The position numbers and the translations under genes are program-made. Below, piece after piece: positions 49,661-59,439 of a stretch of DNA of 64,000 nucleotides (its first letter is position 1; each line of letters opens with the position of its first letter). The stretch is taken from NCBI GenBank assembly GCA_030532825.1, contig JAUNKK010000001.1, positions 1 through 64,000 on the forward strand. Direction: 5' to 3'. A model generated the notes under the pieces. It was not told the origin of the DNA. It saw only the letters and a program-made list of their open reading frames with translations, and did not search any database. This DNA is from Propionibacteriaceae bacterium. GTDB taxonomy: Bacteria; Actinomycetota; Actinomycetes; Propionibacteriales; Propionibacteriaceae.

Positions 49661-50593
49661 ATGACTGATGCGCAGCGCAAGGCGTGGGGCTGGGGCCTCG
49701 CAACTATTCACGCCTCGGGGTCCACCCTTGATGTGTTCTTCCCTGAGCCCGCCCTGGGTGACGACGTGACCGAAGAACCCCCGCCAGGCCTGGCTGCGGC
49801 CCGCTATGAAGACCCAGTCCGGCGCACCACTACCCAAACCGTTCGCATCGTCATTGACCTGGATTCAGCCCCCGAAGGAACGGCAGATGCCTACCTGAGG
49901 CTGCATCTTCTCAGCCACCGCCTGGTCAAACCCCACGGGCTGAACCTGGAGGGTATCTTCGGTCAACTGCCAAACAATGCTTGGACCACCCGGGGCCCGC
50001 TCCCTGTTGAGGACGTTAACCGCGTACGCACCGTCTTGCGCGGCCAGGGTGAGCTCCTTGGCGTTTTCGGCATCGACAAATTTCCCCGGATGACGGACTA
50101 CGTGACCCCCACTGGGGTGCGGATTGCCGACGCCGACCGGGTGCGCCTCGGCGCCCACTTGGCCCCCGGCACCACCGTCATGCATGAAGGCTTCGTGAAC
50201 TTCAACGCAGGCACCCTGGGGTCCTCCATGGTGGAGGGCCGGATCTCCGCGGGCGTGATCGTGGGCGACGGCTCCGATATCGGCGGTGGTGCCTCGATCA
50301 TGGGCACCCTCTCCGGCGGCGGCCAGGAGGTCATTCGCATCGGCGAGCGTTGCCTGCTGGGGGCTGAGGCGGGCATCGGCATCTCTCTTGGCGATGACTG
50401 TATCGTGGAGGCTGGGCTATATGTCACCGCTGGCACAAAGGTGGAACTCACCGACGGCCGGATCGTCAAGGCCCGGGAGCTTTCCGGGGAATCCGGCTTA
50501 CTGTTCCTGCGTGATTCCCAGACCGGTAAGGTCGTGGCGCGGCAACGCGGTGGCAACACGTTTTCCCTCAACAAGGAACTACACGCGAACTGA
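49661..50593 (+). CDS. dapD: Tetrahydrodipicolinate N-succinyltransferase (actinobacterial type)
   Basis: A 310-residue acyltransferase: an N-terminal helical domain ([22 protein letters not shown]) and a left-handed beta-helix with hexapeptide repeats ([42 protein letters not shown], in pieces). It uses succinyl-CoA in the third DAP-pathway step. ATG 49661 fits the family N-terminus and a leaderless-type box. Divergent from dapE by 57 bp. The stop overlaps the next gene by one base. Confidence 0.93.
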   Translation: MTDAQRKAWGWGLATIHASGSTLDVFFPEPALGDDVTEEPPPGLAAARYEDPVRRTTTQTVRIVIDLDSAPEGTADAYLRLHLLSHRLVKPHGLNLEGIFGQLPNNAWTTRGPLPVEDVNRVRTVLRGQGELLGVFGIDKFPRMTDYVTPTGVRIADADRVRLGAHLAPGTTVMHEGFVNFNAGTLGSSMVEGRISAGVIVGDGSDIGGGASIMGTLSGGGQEVIRIGERCLLGAEAGIGISLGDDCIVEAGLYVTAGTKVELTDGRIVKARELSGESGLLFLRDSQTGKVVARQRGGNTFSLNKELHAN

Positions 50594-51420
50594 TGCGCAA
50601 AACACTCATCACGATCGTCATCGTGGCCGTGCTGCTTGGCGCGGTCGGTTTCGGCGCCTGGAAAGGTTACGAGTGGCTGGAGGCCAAGTTGACCCCGGAA
50701 CACTGCTATCTGAATGTGGACGGGGATGATGAGCCGCTCAGCCTGACCTTCGAGCAGGCGGAGAACGCCTCGATCATCGTCGCCGAATCGTATCGCCAGG
50801 GCCTGTCGGAACAGGCGGCTGTCATCGCGCTGGCTACCGCCTGGCAGGAGTCGAGCCTGCGTAACCTCGACTACGGTGACCGTGACTCGCTGGGACTGTT
50901 CCAGCAACGCCCCTCCTACGGCTGGGGCACCGAGGCAGAAATCATGGACCCCTGGTATAGCTCCGGGCGGTTCTACCAGGAGCTGGTCAAGTTCCAGGGC
51001 TGGGAGACCAGCGATGTCAACGACATCGCGCAGGAAGTGCAACGCTCGGGTCATCCCGAGGCCTATCGTAAGCACGAAAGCAACGCTCGGGCGCTAGCGG
51101 GCGCCCTGCGCGGCTCCCGTCCCGGCACTCTGGCCTGCGTGAACCGAGAGCCAGCCGCTACTAGCCACGCCACGCTCGACCAGGTGGTCGCCGCTGTACC
51201 GGGGCTGACTGCCGAAACCGGCGACAACGGACTGACGCTGCGCGCAGACGACCCGACCGTCCTGTGGTCGGGCGTTCAACTAGCCATGGCAAACACCGCG
51301 GAAGCCGGAATCGTCCGGGCCAGCGTCGGGGATCGGCAGTGGACCAAGGGCAACCGAGACTGGCAGCAGGCCGACGAACCCGGTCAGGAGGGCGTCGCCA
51401 CCATCGAGTTCGCCAGCTAA
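50593..51420 (+). CDS. Membrane-anchored lysozyme-like protein
   Basis: A 275-residue protein with an N-terminal membrane helix or signal anchor (TLITIVIVAVLLGAVGFGAW). Residues 60-170 read as a lysozyme-like fold: QAAVIALATAWQESSLRNLDYGDRDSLGLFQQRPSYGWGT, where the Glu of WQESS sits like the catalytic Glu of lytic transglycosylases. The C-terminal half is unknown. It is coupled to dapD (ATG overlaps the stop), which links DAP synthesis to cell-wall remodelling. Actual muramidase activity is inferred only. Confidence 0.75.
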   Translation: MRKTLITIVIVAVLLGAVGFGAWKGYEWLEAKLTPEHCYLNVDGDDEPLSLTFEQAENASIIVAESYRQGLSEQAAVIALATAWQESSLRNLDYGDRDSLGLFQQRPSYGWGTEAEIMDPWYSSGRFYQELVKFQGWETSDVNDIAQEVQRSGHPEAYRKHESNARALAGALRGSRPGTLACVNREPAATSHATLDQVVAAVPGLTAETGDNGLTLRADDPTVLWSGVQLAMANTAEAGIVRASVGDRQWTKGNRDWQQADEPGQEGVATIEFAS

Positions 51421-51428
51421 TCATGGGC

Positions 51429-52520
51429 TCACATCGTGAGGCGTTCAGCAGCTGCCGTAATGCGCTCATCCGTGGCAGTCAGCGCGATACGGACATGTTG
51501 TCCCGATGATCGGCCATAGAAGTCCCCAGGAGCAGCCAGGATGCCGCGTTCGGCTAGCCACACGATGGTCTCACGGCAGGGCTCGTTCCGTGTCACCCAC
51601 AGATATAGCGACCCTTGCGAGTGCTCGACGCGGAATCCAGCGGCCTCAAGAGCAGGCCTGAGCACGTCGCGGCGAGCCAGATAGCGGCTCCGCTGTTGCT
51701 CAACATGTTCCTGATCATTGAGCATGGCAACCAGCGCGGCCTGGATCGGCCCCGGAACCATGAGACCTAGGTGCTTGCGCGCTTGCACTAGCCTCTGGAC
51801 CAGGTCGGCGTCTCCGGCGACGAATCCCGCTCGGTAACCTGCGGCGTTGGAACGCTTCGAAACCGAGTGGACCGCAAGCAGAGCGGCAAGGTTGCCGTCG
51901 CTAACGCGCGGATCCAAGACGCTGAAGGCCTCGGCATCCCACGCGAATTCCCCGTAGCATTCGTCGCTGGCCAGCACCGCCCCCTGACGGCGTGCTGCGG
52001 CCACCCAGGCCCGCATCTCAGGCAACGCCAGGATGCGACCCGAGGGGTTCGCCGGCGAGTTGATCCAGATCAACCGGGCACCTTCCGGCACCGCGTCCGG
52101 ATCGTCGCAGGGCACAGCGCGGGCTCCGGCGGCGAGCGCCCCCACCTCGTACGTGGGATAGGCCACCTGCGGGTATACGACGACATCCTCCGGACCGAGG
52201 CCAAGCGCGGTCGGCAACCAGCCCACTAGTTCTTTGGTGCCGATCACCGGCAGCACGGACTCGTGGGCGAGTCTGGTGACGTTCCAGCGACGCTCAAGGT
52301 AGCCGATGATGGCGTCCCGCACCTCCGGGGTGCCCCAGACCGTCGGATAACCGTGGGCGTTGGATGCCGCCGCTAAAGCGTCACGCGCCACCTGTGGGGT
52401 CGGGTCGACGGGCGTCCCGATCGACAAGTCGACGATCCCGTCGGGGTGCACAGCGGCTAGGCGTCGCGCCTCGGCCAGCGAGTCCCATGGAAACTCCGGG
52501 AGCCGGGCCGCGAGAGTCAT
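51429..52520 (-). CDS. dapC: Succinyldiaminopimelate aminotransferase (DapC-like)
   Basis: A 363-residue fold-type I PLP aminotransferase. Motifs include HGYPTVWGTPEVRDAI, INSPANPSGRIL, SDECYGEFAWD and the PLP Lys in VHSVSKRSNAAGYRAGF. The position beside ferredoxin and near dapD/dapE agrees with the actinobacterial N-succinyl-DAP transaminase (Rv1178-like). Start is ATG 52520 overlapping the ferredoxin stop, or GTG 52523. Confidence 0.88.
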   Translation of the reverse strand: MTLAARLPEFPWDSLAEARRLAAVHPDGIVDLSIGTPVDPTPQVARDALAAASNAHGYPTVWGTPEVRDAIIGYLERRWNVTRLAHESVLPVIGTKELVGWLPTALGLGPEDVVVYPQVAYPTYEVGALAAGARAVPCDDPDAVPEGARLIWINSPANPSGRILALPEMRAWVAAARRQGAVLASDECYGEFAWDAEAFSVLDPRVSDGNLAALLAVHSVSKRSNAAGYRAGFVAGDADLVQRLVQARKHLGLMVPGPIQAALVAMLNDQEHVEQQRSRYLARRDVLRPALEAAGFRVEHSQGSLYLWVTRNEPCRETIVWLAERGILAAPGDFYGRSSGQHVRIALTATDERITAAAERLTM

Positions 52521-52840
52521 CACTCCCCCTGTGGAGGCAGCGCTTCGACCACGGGGTGGTCGTAGTCGACCGGTCCCAGTCGGGCGGCTCCGCCGGGCGA
52601 ACCGATGTCGTCAAAGAACTGAGCATTGACGTCGTAATACTCAGCCTGGTCGGCTGGGAGGTCGTCTTCGTAGTAAATGGCCTCGACTGGGCAGACCGGC
52701 TCGCAGGCGCCGCAGTCCACGCATTCTTCGGGATGGATGTACAGCATCCGGTTGCCCTCGTAAATGCAGTCGACGGGGCACTCCTCAACGCAAGCTCGGT
52801 CTTTAACGTCAACACACGGCAGACCGATGATGTAGGTCAC
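52520..52840 (-). CDS. fdxA: 7Fe (3Fe-4S/4Fe-4S) ferredoxin
   Basis: A 106-residue ferredoxin with CVDVKDRACVEECPVDCIYEG and CVDCGACEPVCPVEAIYYEDD, the Cys spacing of the actinobacterial seven-iron ferredoxins (FdxC/FdxA). It is a low-potential electron carrier. GTG start at 52840 with GGAG at good spacing; the GTG at 52846 overlaps that signal and is rejected. In operon with dapC. Confidence 0.93.
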   Translation of the reverse strand: MTYIIGLPCVDVKDRACVEECPVDCIYEGNRMLYIHPEECVDCGACEPVCPVEAIYYEDDLPADQAEYYDVNAQFFDDIGSPGGAARLGPVDYDHPVVEALPPQGE

Positions 52841-52920
52841 TTCCACTCCTTCAGGTTGTCAGCGCACAGCTTAGCGCGCGCCGCCCCTTGTCCCCCACGG
52901 CGATCAGACCCGATCAACCA

Positions 52921-54639
52921 TTATCCCGGGGAGCACGTGATGCGATCGCCGGCTGAATAGGTCCAGGAGTAGTCCTCGGTCTTGGCCACCTCCCCGTTCT
53001 TGTAGAACAGCCGCTGCCAGGTCGCGGTGAATCCCTGGATAGGTTCCTGCGGCTCGCAGTCGGGAGTGTCCAACACCCGGTCGGTTCCCGAATAGAAGTT
53101 CGACTTCACGGGTTCGGTGGACTCCACCTTGTCCCAGGTTGGGATGGACCAGATACGGAACGTGAGGCTGCCGTTGTTTCCGCTACTGGACGGGGTGTTC
53201 AGCCCCTCAATGTAGGCCGGATACTCCGTGTTGTTCTTGAACTTCATGTCGAAGCTGCCGTAGTAGATGGTGGCTTCCCGCCCGGCCGGATAGCGGGGGA
53301 AGTACAGGGTGTGGGGCCGGTGCTCAATATCCTCGTAGCCCGCGAAGAACCCCGCGTTATACATCGTGGTGGACGCTTGCGAGATGCCTCCCCCGGATTC
53401 CTTGACCAGCACCCCACCGTTGATGACGTAGCCGTCCGTGAAACCGTTCTCCGCCGTGCGGGGCCCAAGAGTGTCGTTGAGGCTGAAGATGTCCCCGGGC
53501 AGCAGCACCTTCCCGTTGATCAGTTCCGCGGCCCGCCCCAGGTTGGTGTTGCGGTAGTCGGCGTGTGGATACTCCGTGGTGAACTCACCGATAACCTGCT
53601 GAGGCTTCAGCTTCTCGGCTTCCTCGGTAGAGAACTCCGCTGGCCCGATGATGACCTCGGCGGCAAACGCCCGTTCCGCCCCACTCTTCGTTGCGGCTTC
53701 TTTCACCCCATTGGCCAGGCCCTCAGGATCCACCTGCTGACCGTCCTCAGCAGGCACGACCTGGATAGCGCCACCGACCATGGTGTATGAGGCATTCTTA
53801 CCGGTGGTCAGGCCCAGGCTGGCTCGCGCCTCCGCTGTCACGTTGAGCAACTTCTCCGCGTCGACGTGCGGTACCAGTTTGTCCCCCTCAACGGCGAACG
53901 TGGTGGCGGCGCCAATCTGCTCCGGGGTGACATCAAAACTGACCTCACCCACAGTCACTGAGATCGGAGCCGACATCGCTGGCGCCCCGAAGCTCTCGAC
54001 GGCCTCATCAACCATGGCTGAAGTAACCGCGGGCTGCTGCACCTTCAAGACGGCCGCGGCCTGGTCTTGACCAGCGCTCATCGCCTGCGCAACGGACTGG
54101 GTGGTGGCTTCGACGTCGAGCACCGTCGAGTCGGTGCCCTCGGTGCGCACCACCTGCCCAGCCTCGAAGGCTAACGTCGCATCACTCCCCTCGACGGCGA
54201 AGGCCGCAGCATGGCCCTCCAACGTCGCTGCCAATGCTGCGTTATCCACCGACGTGGCCAGCGCTGTATCGCCGCCGCCGAACAGCCGTTTAAAGAGGTC
54301 GAGGGGGTTGGGGCTGGCCCCACCACCTGCATCAGCAACCGTGCGAGCGTAGTCGACGCTCAGGCCGCTTTCCGAAGGCGTGAGCGTGATCTGATGCCCA
54401 GCCTCGTCGGCTACGGTCAGGGGTGCCGCGAACTTCGCGGCCAGGGACTCCTCCAGCTTCTGTTGGGCAGCCTCGGGAGTCATGCCGCCGATAGCCACCC
54501 CCTCAACGCTGGCATTAGCCGGGACGTTATCGCCCACGATGACATAGGCGGCGGTGTATCCGCCCAGCAGCAGGGCGAGTCCAACGCCCCCGCCGATGAT
54601 CCATCTTTTTCGGCGGGAGGAGGGCTTGTTCTCGGTCAA
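52921..54639 (-). CDS. VanW family membrane-anchored cell-wall protein
   Basis: A 572-residue protein. Residues 13-33 are a membrane anchor (WIIGGGVGLALLLGGYTAAYVIV). Repeated peptidoglycan-binding-like (YoaR) domains follow (VPANASVEGVAIGGMTPEAAQQKLEE and a second copy with VTPEQIG). The VanW domain (about 355-500) has YRNTNLGRAAELINGKVLLPGDIFSLNDTLGPRT, KESGGGISQASTTMYNAGFFAG and RYPAGREATI. Function in wall metabolism or glycopeptide response is not established. TTG start with AAGGAC upstream. Confidence 0.85.
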   Translation of the reverse strand: MTENKPSSRRKRWIIGGGVGLALLLGGYTAAYVIVGDNVPANASVEGVAIGGMTPEAAQQKLEESLAAKFAAPLTVADEAGHQITLTPSESGLSVDYARTVADAGGGASPNPLDLFKRLFGGGDTALATSVDNAALAATLEGHAAAFAVEGSDATLAFEAGQVVRTEGTDSTVLDVEATTQSVAQAMSAGQDQAAAVLKVQQPAVTSAMVDEAVESFGAPAMSAPISVTVGEVSFDVTPEQIGAATTFAVEGDKLVPHVDAEKLLNVTAEARASLGLTTGKNASYTMVGGAIQVVPAEDGQQVDPEGLANGVKEAATKSGAERAFAAEVIIGPAEFSTEEAEKLKPQQVIGEFTTEYPHADYRNTNLGRAAELINGKVLLPGDIFSLNDTLGPRTAENGFTDGYVINGGVLVKESGGGISQASTTMYNAGFFAGYEDIEHRPHTLYFPRYPAGREATIYYGSFDMKFKNNTEYPAYIEGLNTPSSSGNNGSLTFRIWSIPTWDKVESTEPVKSNFYSGTDRVLDTPDCEPQEPIQGFTATWQRLFYKNGEVAKTEDYSWTYSAGDRITCSPG

Positions 54640-54749
54640 GTCAGGTCCTTCGTTCTCAGCTGGTCGGGCGCGAGAGCCTGCCCCATGGTACGCGAGGACC
54701 TCGCCATGTTGGCCACCCGGTCATGATCGCTGATATTCGCCGCCGCCAG

Positions 54750-56435
54750 TTAGGAGATCTGGATGGCGTATGGCAGGCTGAGCGCGCCCTCAATGCGCAG
54801 GCCGAGGAACTCTGCTGCCCTGACCAGGAGGTCGTCGGTGGTTGGGATGGCGATCCGAGAAGCCCCAGCGCGATGTTCGCTGGAACGCGCCGTGCGGAAC
54901 TGGTCCAGGAACGATCCAGTGCCAATCCGCTCTTTGACGGCCTCGTCCGGATCGATGTCAGCCAGTTCGCAGACTCGATGCCACGCCAGGCGCCAGCCGC
55001 CAAGGTGATCCACGAGGCCCCGCTCATGGGCGTCCGCTCCGGTCCACACTCGGCCGCGGGCGAGTGGCTCCAGCTGCTCATAGGTCATGGCGCGGTCGGC
55101 AGCAGCGAACTGCGTGAACTGCTGGTAGATCCGGTCCAGTTCGGCGTTTAACCGCTCCCAGTCCTCCGGGGAAAACTCCGTCGCCGAACTGAGCAGGCCG
55201 GCGGTGCCACCAATCCTGATGGGTTCGCGTTTTAGCCCAAGCTTGTCGTAGAGGCCTTGGGTGACGAACTTGCCGGCGACCACACCGATTGATCCCGTGA
55301 GGGTGGTGGGCTGCGCGACGATCTCGTTAGCGGGCATGGCTACGTAGTAGCCACCGGAGGCGGCGACGTTGTCCATGAGTGCCACGACGGGCCGACCGGA
55401 TTCCCGGACCCGGAGCACGCTGCGCCGGATAAAGTCCGAGGCCACGGCGGAACCTCCGGGGCTATCGACCTCTAGGACAACTCCTTTGATCCGGTCATCG
55501 CGCAGGACCGCGCGCAGATGCTCGTCTACGACATCGGAGCCGACATTCTGGCTCCCTGCGCCGTTAGGACGCCCCCGTCCCGTGACGATTCCACCCCGCA
55601 GTGACACGACGGCCACGTGAGGCCGGTCACGCCGCAAGGCTCGCGCCAGGTTCCGGCGCGGCTGGAACCGGGAGACGTACAGCAACTGCTCCGGCGTGGC
55701 GTCCCACTCCCCCAAAGCCCAGGCGTAGGCCTCGTCGCGATAGCCGAGGTTATCGACCAGCCCGAGATCCTGGGCGCGTTCGGGCGTGAGGGGCGAATCG
55801 TTCACGGCGTCCCATACTCGTTCGGGGATAACGCCGCGGCGACGCGCGATGGTTGCGACCGCATCGTCGACGATGGACTGCCCAAGGCGCTGGATCATCT
55901 CGCGGTGTGCCTCGGTGACTTCGTCTGCTGCGAACCGATCCCCAGCTGTCTTGTACTCGTGGCGTTGCCCAAATTGGGGGGTGATGCCCGCCTTGTTGAG
56001 CAGTCCCTTAAACAGGGTGATGCTTACCTCGACGCCGCCGATCCCGATGGCGCCGGTAGGTTGGAGCCACACTCGCTGACACGCGGTAGCGAGTTTGAAA
56101 GCGGCAAGCGAGTTGCCCAACTCGCCGAAAGACTCCGCCCAAGCCATGGTTGGCTTGTGTTTACCGAAGTGCTCTATGAGGGTGCCGATCTCATCCATGG
56201 CAGGGTTGGGCAGCCCACAATCGACAGCGTGCACGATCAAACCTGCGACACGCTCGTCGTACGCGGCCTCATGAAGCCGGGTACGCAGATCGGCCATCGC
56301 GGTGGATCCGACCAACTGCAGCAGTTGGAAGGGGTTCGTCGGGGTGGTCTCCAGGACCCCGCGCGCTAGGTCCAGTTCAAGGACGATGCGCCGGGCGTGG
56401 CTTGGCCGCTTGTCGAGAAGGATCTTGAGCACCAT
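54750..56435 (-). CDS. sppA: Signal peptide peptidase / protease IV (SppA)
   Basis: A 561-residue serine-lysine protease with the tandem 67-kDa SppA architecture. The catalytic Lys is Lys 162 in HEYKTAGDRF (N-terminal copy) and Ser 360 in NVAASGGYYVAM (C-terminal copy). GSDVVDEHLRAVLRDDRIKGVVLEVDSPGGSA precedes it. It degrades cleaved signal peptides and membrane fragments. No N-terminal membrane helix is evident, unlike E. coli SppA. A TAGGGT box lies 6 nt before the ATG. Confidence 0.9.
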   Translation of the reverse strand: MVLKILLDKRPSHARRIVLELDLARGVLETTPTNPFQLLQLVGSTAMADLRTRLHEAAYDERVAGLIVHAVDCGLPNPAMDEIGTLIEHFGKHKPTMAWAESFGELGNSLAAFKLATACQRVWLQPTGAIGIGGVEVSITLFKGLLNKAGITPQFGQRHEYKTAGDRFAADEVTEAHREMIQRLGQSIVDDAVATIARRRGVIPERVWDAVNDSPLTPERAQDLGLVDNLGYRDEAYAWALGEWDATPEQLLYVSRFQPRRNLARALRRDRPHVAVVSLRGGIVTGRGRPNGAGSQNVGSDVVDEHLRAVLRDDRIKGVVLEVDSPGGSAVASDFIRRSVLRVRESGRPVVALMDNVAASGGYYVAMPANEIVAQPTTLTGSIGVVAGKFVTQGLYDKLGLKREPIRIGGTAGLLSSATEFSPEDWERLNAELDRIYQQFTQFAAADRAMTYEQLEPLARGRVWTGADAHERGLVDHLGGWRLAWHRVCELADIDPDEAVKERIGTGSFLDQFRTARSSEHRAGASRIAIPTTDDLLVRAAEFLGLRIEGALSLPYAIQIS

Positions 56436-56441
56436 GTCTCA

Positions 56442-56447
56442 ACCCTA
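56442..56447 (-). promoter_or_regulatory. -10 box of leaderless promoter, sppA
   Basis: TAGGGT on the minus strand, 6 nt before the ATG at 56435. Confidence 0.45.
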
Positions 56448-56501
56448 CCCGGCTCGCTCTTCTGCCCCGCCCGGCGCGAGTTCGCCGCGAGGTTCAGCCC
56501 G

Positions 56502-58556
56502 TCACAACACGCCGCGGGCGGTCGCCACGACGTTGTCGACCGTGAAGCCGAACTCCTCGAAGCACCGGCCCCCGGAGGCGGAGGCCCCGAAACTCTCGAC
56601 GCTGACGCTGGCCCCCTGGTCACCAACGTACTTGGCCCAGCCCATGGCGATCCCAGCCTCGACGGAAACCCGGGCCGTCACGGCAGCGGGCAGCACGGAC
56701 TCGCGGTATTCGGCGTCCTGCTCATCGAACCATTCCATGCAGGGCATGGACACCACCCGCGTGGGGACACCCTCCGCCTCCAACCGGTCAGCTGCGTCGA
56801 GAGCCAGCGCGACCTCTGAGCCGGAAGCAATGAGGATGAGTTTCGGCTCGGCTGAGGCATCCCTGAGCACGTAGCCGCCACGGGCCACCCCTTCGGCAGA
56901 GGCATAGCCGTCGCCGCGGGGCACGGTACGCAGGTCCTGGCGGGACAAGATGATGCCGGCGGGACGGTCAACGCGGCGGAGCACCTCGCCCCAAGCAACG
57001 GCCGTTTCGTTGGCATCGGCGGGCCGGACCACGTCGAGGTTCGGGATGGCTCGAAGCGCCGCGAGATGCTCAATGGGCTGGTGGGTCGGGCCGTCCTCGC
57101 CGACACCAACGGAGTCATGGCTCCACACGAAGATCGACGGGATCCCCATGAGCGCGGCCAGCCGGACCGGCGGACGCATGTAGTCGGCAAAGACCATGAA
57201 AGTTCCGCCGTAGGCACGCGTCAGGCCGGAGAGCACGATGCCGTTGATGATGCCGCCCATTGCGTGTTCGCGGATTCCGAAGTGCAGGGTGCGGCCGTAG
57301 GGATGACCGGACCAGTCGTGAGACTGGCGTTCTGCGGGCAGGAAGCTGGGTTCGCCCTTCATGGTGGTGTTGTTGGAGCCGGCCAGATCAGCCGAGCCAC
57401 CCCACAGTTCCGGGAGTTGGGGAGCAAGCGCCGTCAGCACCGCGCCGGAAGCCTTGCGGGTTGACATTTTGCCTTCTTCGAAGATCGGCAAGGTCAGGTC
57501 GGCTGGGAGCTTACGGGCGCGAACCCGCTCCAGTAGCGCCGCACGTTCGGGGTTCTGCTCGGCCCATGCGGCGAACTTCGCATCCCAGGCCTCGCGAGCA
57601 GCTTTACCGCGCGCAGCGGCGTTCTCCTGGGCATGGCGGACGGCGGCGTCGTCGACGACAAAAGGCTCGGCGGGGAAGCCGAGCTTCTCTTTGAGTTGAG
57701 CGATCTCCTCAGCCCCGATCTTCGAACCGTGAATGGCATGGTCGCCGGCTTTGTTCGGCAGTGGCCAACCGATGATGGTGTTGAGTTTGATGATCGACGG
57801 TTTGTCGGTGACGGACTTCGCCTCCTCGATAGCGGCAAACAGCGCGTCGAGGTCTTCGGCGTACTCGGTGCCGCCGTTGGTCCAATCGACCTCGACGGTG
57901 TGCCACCCGTAGGCCTGGTATCGAGCAAGGACATCTTCGGTGAAGGCGATGTTCGTGTCGCCCTCGATTGTGATCCGGTTCGCGTCGTAGATCATGATCA
58001 AGTTGCCCAGGTTCTGGGTGGCGGCGAGCGACGAGGCTTCTGCGGACACGCCTTCCTGAAGGCACCCATCGCCGACCAGGCAGTAGACGTGATGATCGAA
58101 GGGGGACTCGCCCTCGGGCGCCTCTGGGTCGAACAGACCACGCTCCTTACGGGCAGCCATGGCCATGCCCACGGCATTGCTGACGCCGGCGCCGAGTGGC
58201 CCCGTGGTGCACTCAATGAAGCGCGTGTGACCGTACTCGGGATGCCCCGCGCACTTCGACCCCCAGGTGCGCAGTGACTTCAGATCATCCAAAGCCAGGT
58301 CGGCCCCGGCCAGGTAAAGCTGGCAGTACTGCACGAGTGAGGCGTGACCCACCGACAGCACGAAACGATCGCGGCCGATCCACTTGTCGTCTTCTGGGTC
58401 GGTCTTCATGACTTTCTGATAGAGTAGATAAGCCACGGGCGCGAGGGAGATCGGCGTGCCAGGGTGGCCGTTACCCACCTTCTCCACGGCGTCGGCGGCG
58501 AGGATGCGAGCCGTATCGACGGCTCGGGCGTCCAATTCGGTCCATTCGAGGGTCAT
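56502..58556 (-). CDS. tkt: Transketolase
   Basis: A 684-residue thiamine-diphosphate enzyme of the pentose phosphate pathway. Early motifs GHPGTPISLAPVAYLLY and DRFVLSVGHASLVQY, the ThDP site GDGCLQEGVSAEASSLA and IMIYDANRITIEGD, then FEEGKMSTRKASG, LHFGIREHAMGGI and VWSHDSVGVGEDGPTHQPIEHLA, are all in normal order and complete. Strong ribosome-binding site AAGGACTGGAC. No transaldolase gene is linked in the window. Confidence 0.95.
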   Translation of the reverse strand: MTLEWTELDARAVDTARILAADAVEKVGNGHPGTPISLAPVAYLLYQKVMKTDPEDDKWIGRDRFVLSVGHASLVQYCQLYLAGADLALDDLKSLRTWGSKCAGHPEYGHTRFIECTTGPLGAGVSNAVGMAMAARKERGLFDPEAPEGESPFDHHVYCLVGDGCLQEGVSAEASSLAATQNLGNLIMIYDANRITIEGDTNIAFTEDVLARYQAYGWHTVEVDWTNGGTEYAEDLDALFAAIEEAKSVTDKPSIIKLNTIIGWPLPNKAGDHAIHGSKIGAEEIAQLKEKLGFPAEPFVVDDAAVRHAQENAAARGKAAREAWDAKFAAWAEQNPERAALLERVRARKLPADLTLPIFEEGKMSTRKASGAVLTALAPQLPELWGGSADLAGSNNTTMKGEPSFLPAERQSHDWSGHPYGRTLHFGIREHAMGGIINGIVLSGLTRAYGGTFMVFADYMRPPVRLAALMGIPSIFVWSHDSVGVGEDGPTHQPIEHLAALRAIPNLDVVRPADANETAVAWGEVLRRVDRPAGIILSRQDLRTVPRGDGYASAEGVARGGYVLRDASAEPKLILIASGSEVALALDAADRLEAEGVPTRVVSMPCMEWFDEQDAEYRESVLPAAVTARVSVEAGIAMGWAKYVGDQGASVSVESFGASASGGRCFEEFGFTVDNVVATARGVL

Positions 58557-58634
58557 GTCCAGTCCTTAGGGTTCCGAGAGTGGGGGCTTCTGCGCCCGGC
58601 GTTCACATTATCGAAGTGTTAACGCAAACACCCG

Positions 58635-58850
58635 TTACGGCTTGAAGTCGGAAATGTTGATGCTCAACTGCGAGAGATCTGGCAGATCCGCCGGAGATGC
58701 GGAATCTGCTTCGTCGGCCTCGTCCTGGGAGACGACGGGTGGCGCGGTTGCGCCTGGCGCGATGGGCCGGATGGTCTCCCCCAGCGCTTCGCGGACGAGG
58801 CGCCCCAAATCGGAGCCACCTTCGGTGTCGTGAGTGCGGATTTCAGCCAT
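58635..58850 (-). CDS. Small acidic protein, unknown
   Basis: A 71-residue Asp/Ser/Pro-rich protein (GGSDLGRLVREALGETIRP, then a disordered acidic tail). No family recognised. Supported by a TAAACT box 6 nt before its ATG, matching other genes here, and by a position between tkt and a phosphoribosyltransferase on the same strand. Confidence 0.5.
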   Translation of the reverse strand: MAEIRTHDTEGGSDLGRLVREALGETIRPIAPGATAPPVVSQDEADEADSASPADLPDLSQLSINISDFKP

Positions 58851-58856
58851 GTTCGC

Positions 58857-58862
58857 AGTTTA
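58857..58862 (-). promoter_or_regulatory. -10 box of leaderless promoter, small acidic protein
   Basis: TAAACT on the minus strand, 6 nt before the ATG at 58850. Confidence 0.4.
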
Positions 58863-58877
58863 ATGTGACGGCCGGGT

Positions 58878-59372
58878 TTACCCCAGGGGGGGTTTATCCG
58901 ACCAGGGGAAGACGATCCACTTATCGGTCTCCCGCCAGCGGAAGTCGGGGGTCACGATGGTCGTGGGTTTCGTGTAGAGCACGGCGCTACGCACGTCGGC
59001 GCCGAACCCTCGCAGCAGCTTCACGACGAGCGCGAGGGTTCGGCCTGAATCTGCCACGTCGTCGACCACGAGCAGTTGGCGCCCCGCGATGGATTCGGTG
59101 TCCAGCATGGGGGCCAACAGCACCGGATCAGGCAGGGTGCGGTTGACGTCGGTATAGAACTCGACGTTGATGGCGTCGGTCAGCTTCACGCCCAAGCGAT
59201 AGGCCAGGGCCCCGGCTGGGATCATCCCGCCCCGGGCAATCGCGATGATCACGGCAGGCTTGAACCCTGATTGCTGGACCTGCCGGGCCAAGTCCTCGAT
59301 CACCTCGCCGAGGCCTTCCCAGGTCAGCACTTCCTTGTCCTCGTGGGTGCTCGCGTCAGCGTGGTAGGCCAT
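58878..59372 (-). CDS. Phosphoribosyltransferase (hypoxanthine/xanthine-like)
   Basis: A 164-residue type I phosphoribosyltransferase. VIIAIARGGMIPAGALAYRLG is the N-terminal substrate loop and LLVVDDVADSGRTLALV is the PRPP-binding signature. The protein resembles xanthine/hypoxanthine-guanine PRTs and their domain relatives; the purine specificity is not readable. A TAGCAT box lies 6 nt upstream. Confidence 0.85.
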   Translation of the reverse strand: MAYHADASTHEDKEVLTWEGLGEVIEDLARQVQQSGFKPAVIIAIARGGMIPAGALAYRLGVKLTDAINVEFYTDVNRTLPDPVLLAPMLDTESIAGRQLLVVDDVADSGRTLALVVKLLRGFGADVRSAVLYTKPTTIVTPDFRWRETDKWIVFPWSDKPPLG

Positions 59373-59378
59373 GGCGGA

Positions 59379-59384
59379 ATGCTA
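59379..59384 (-). promoter_or_regulatory. -10 box of leaderless promoter, phosphoribosyltransferase
   Basis: TAGCAT on the minus strand, 6 nt before the ATG at 59372. Confidence 0.5.
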
Positions 59385-59439
59385 CAGGACCACGCCACGT
59401 GGTCGATGTCGCGGGTTCCGCCGCTCCGTCGGCTATCCG

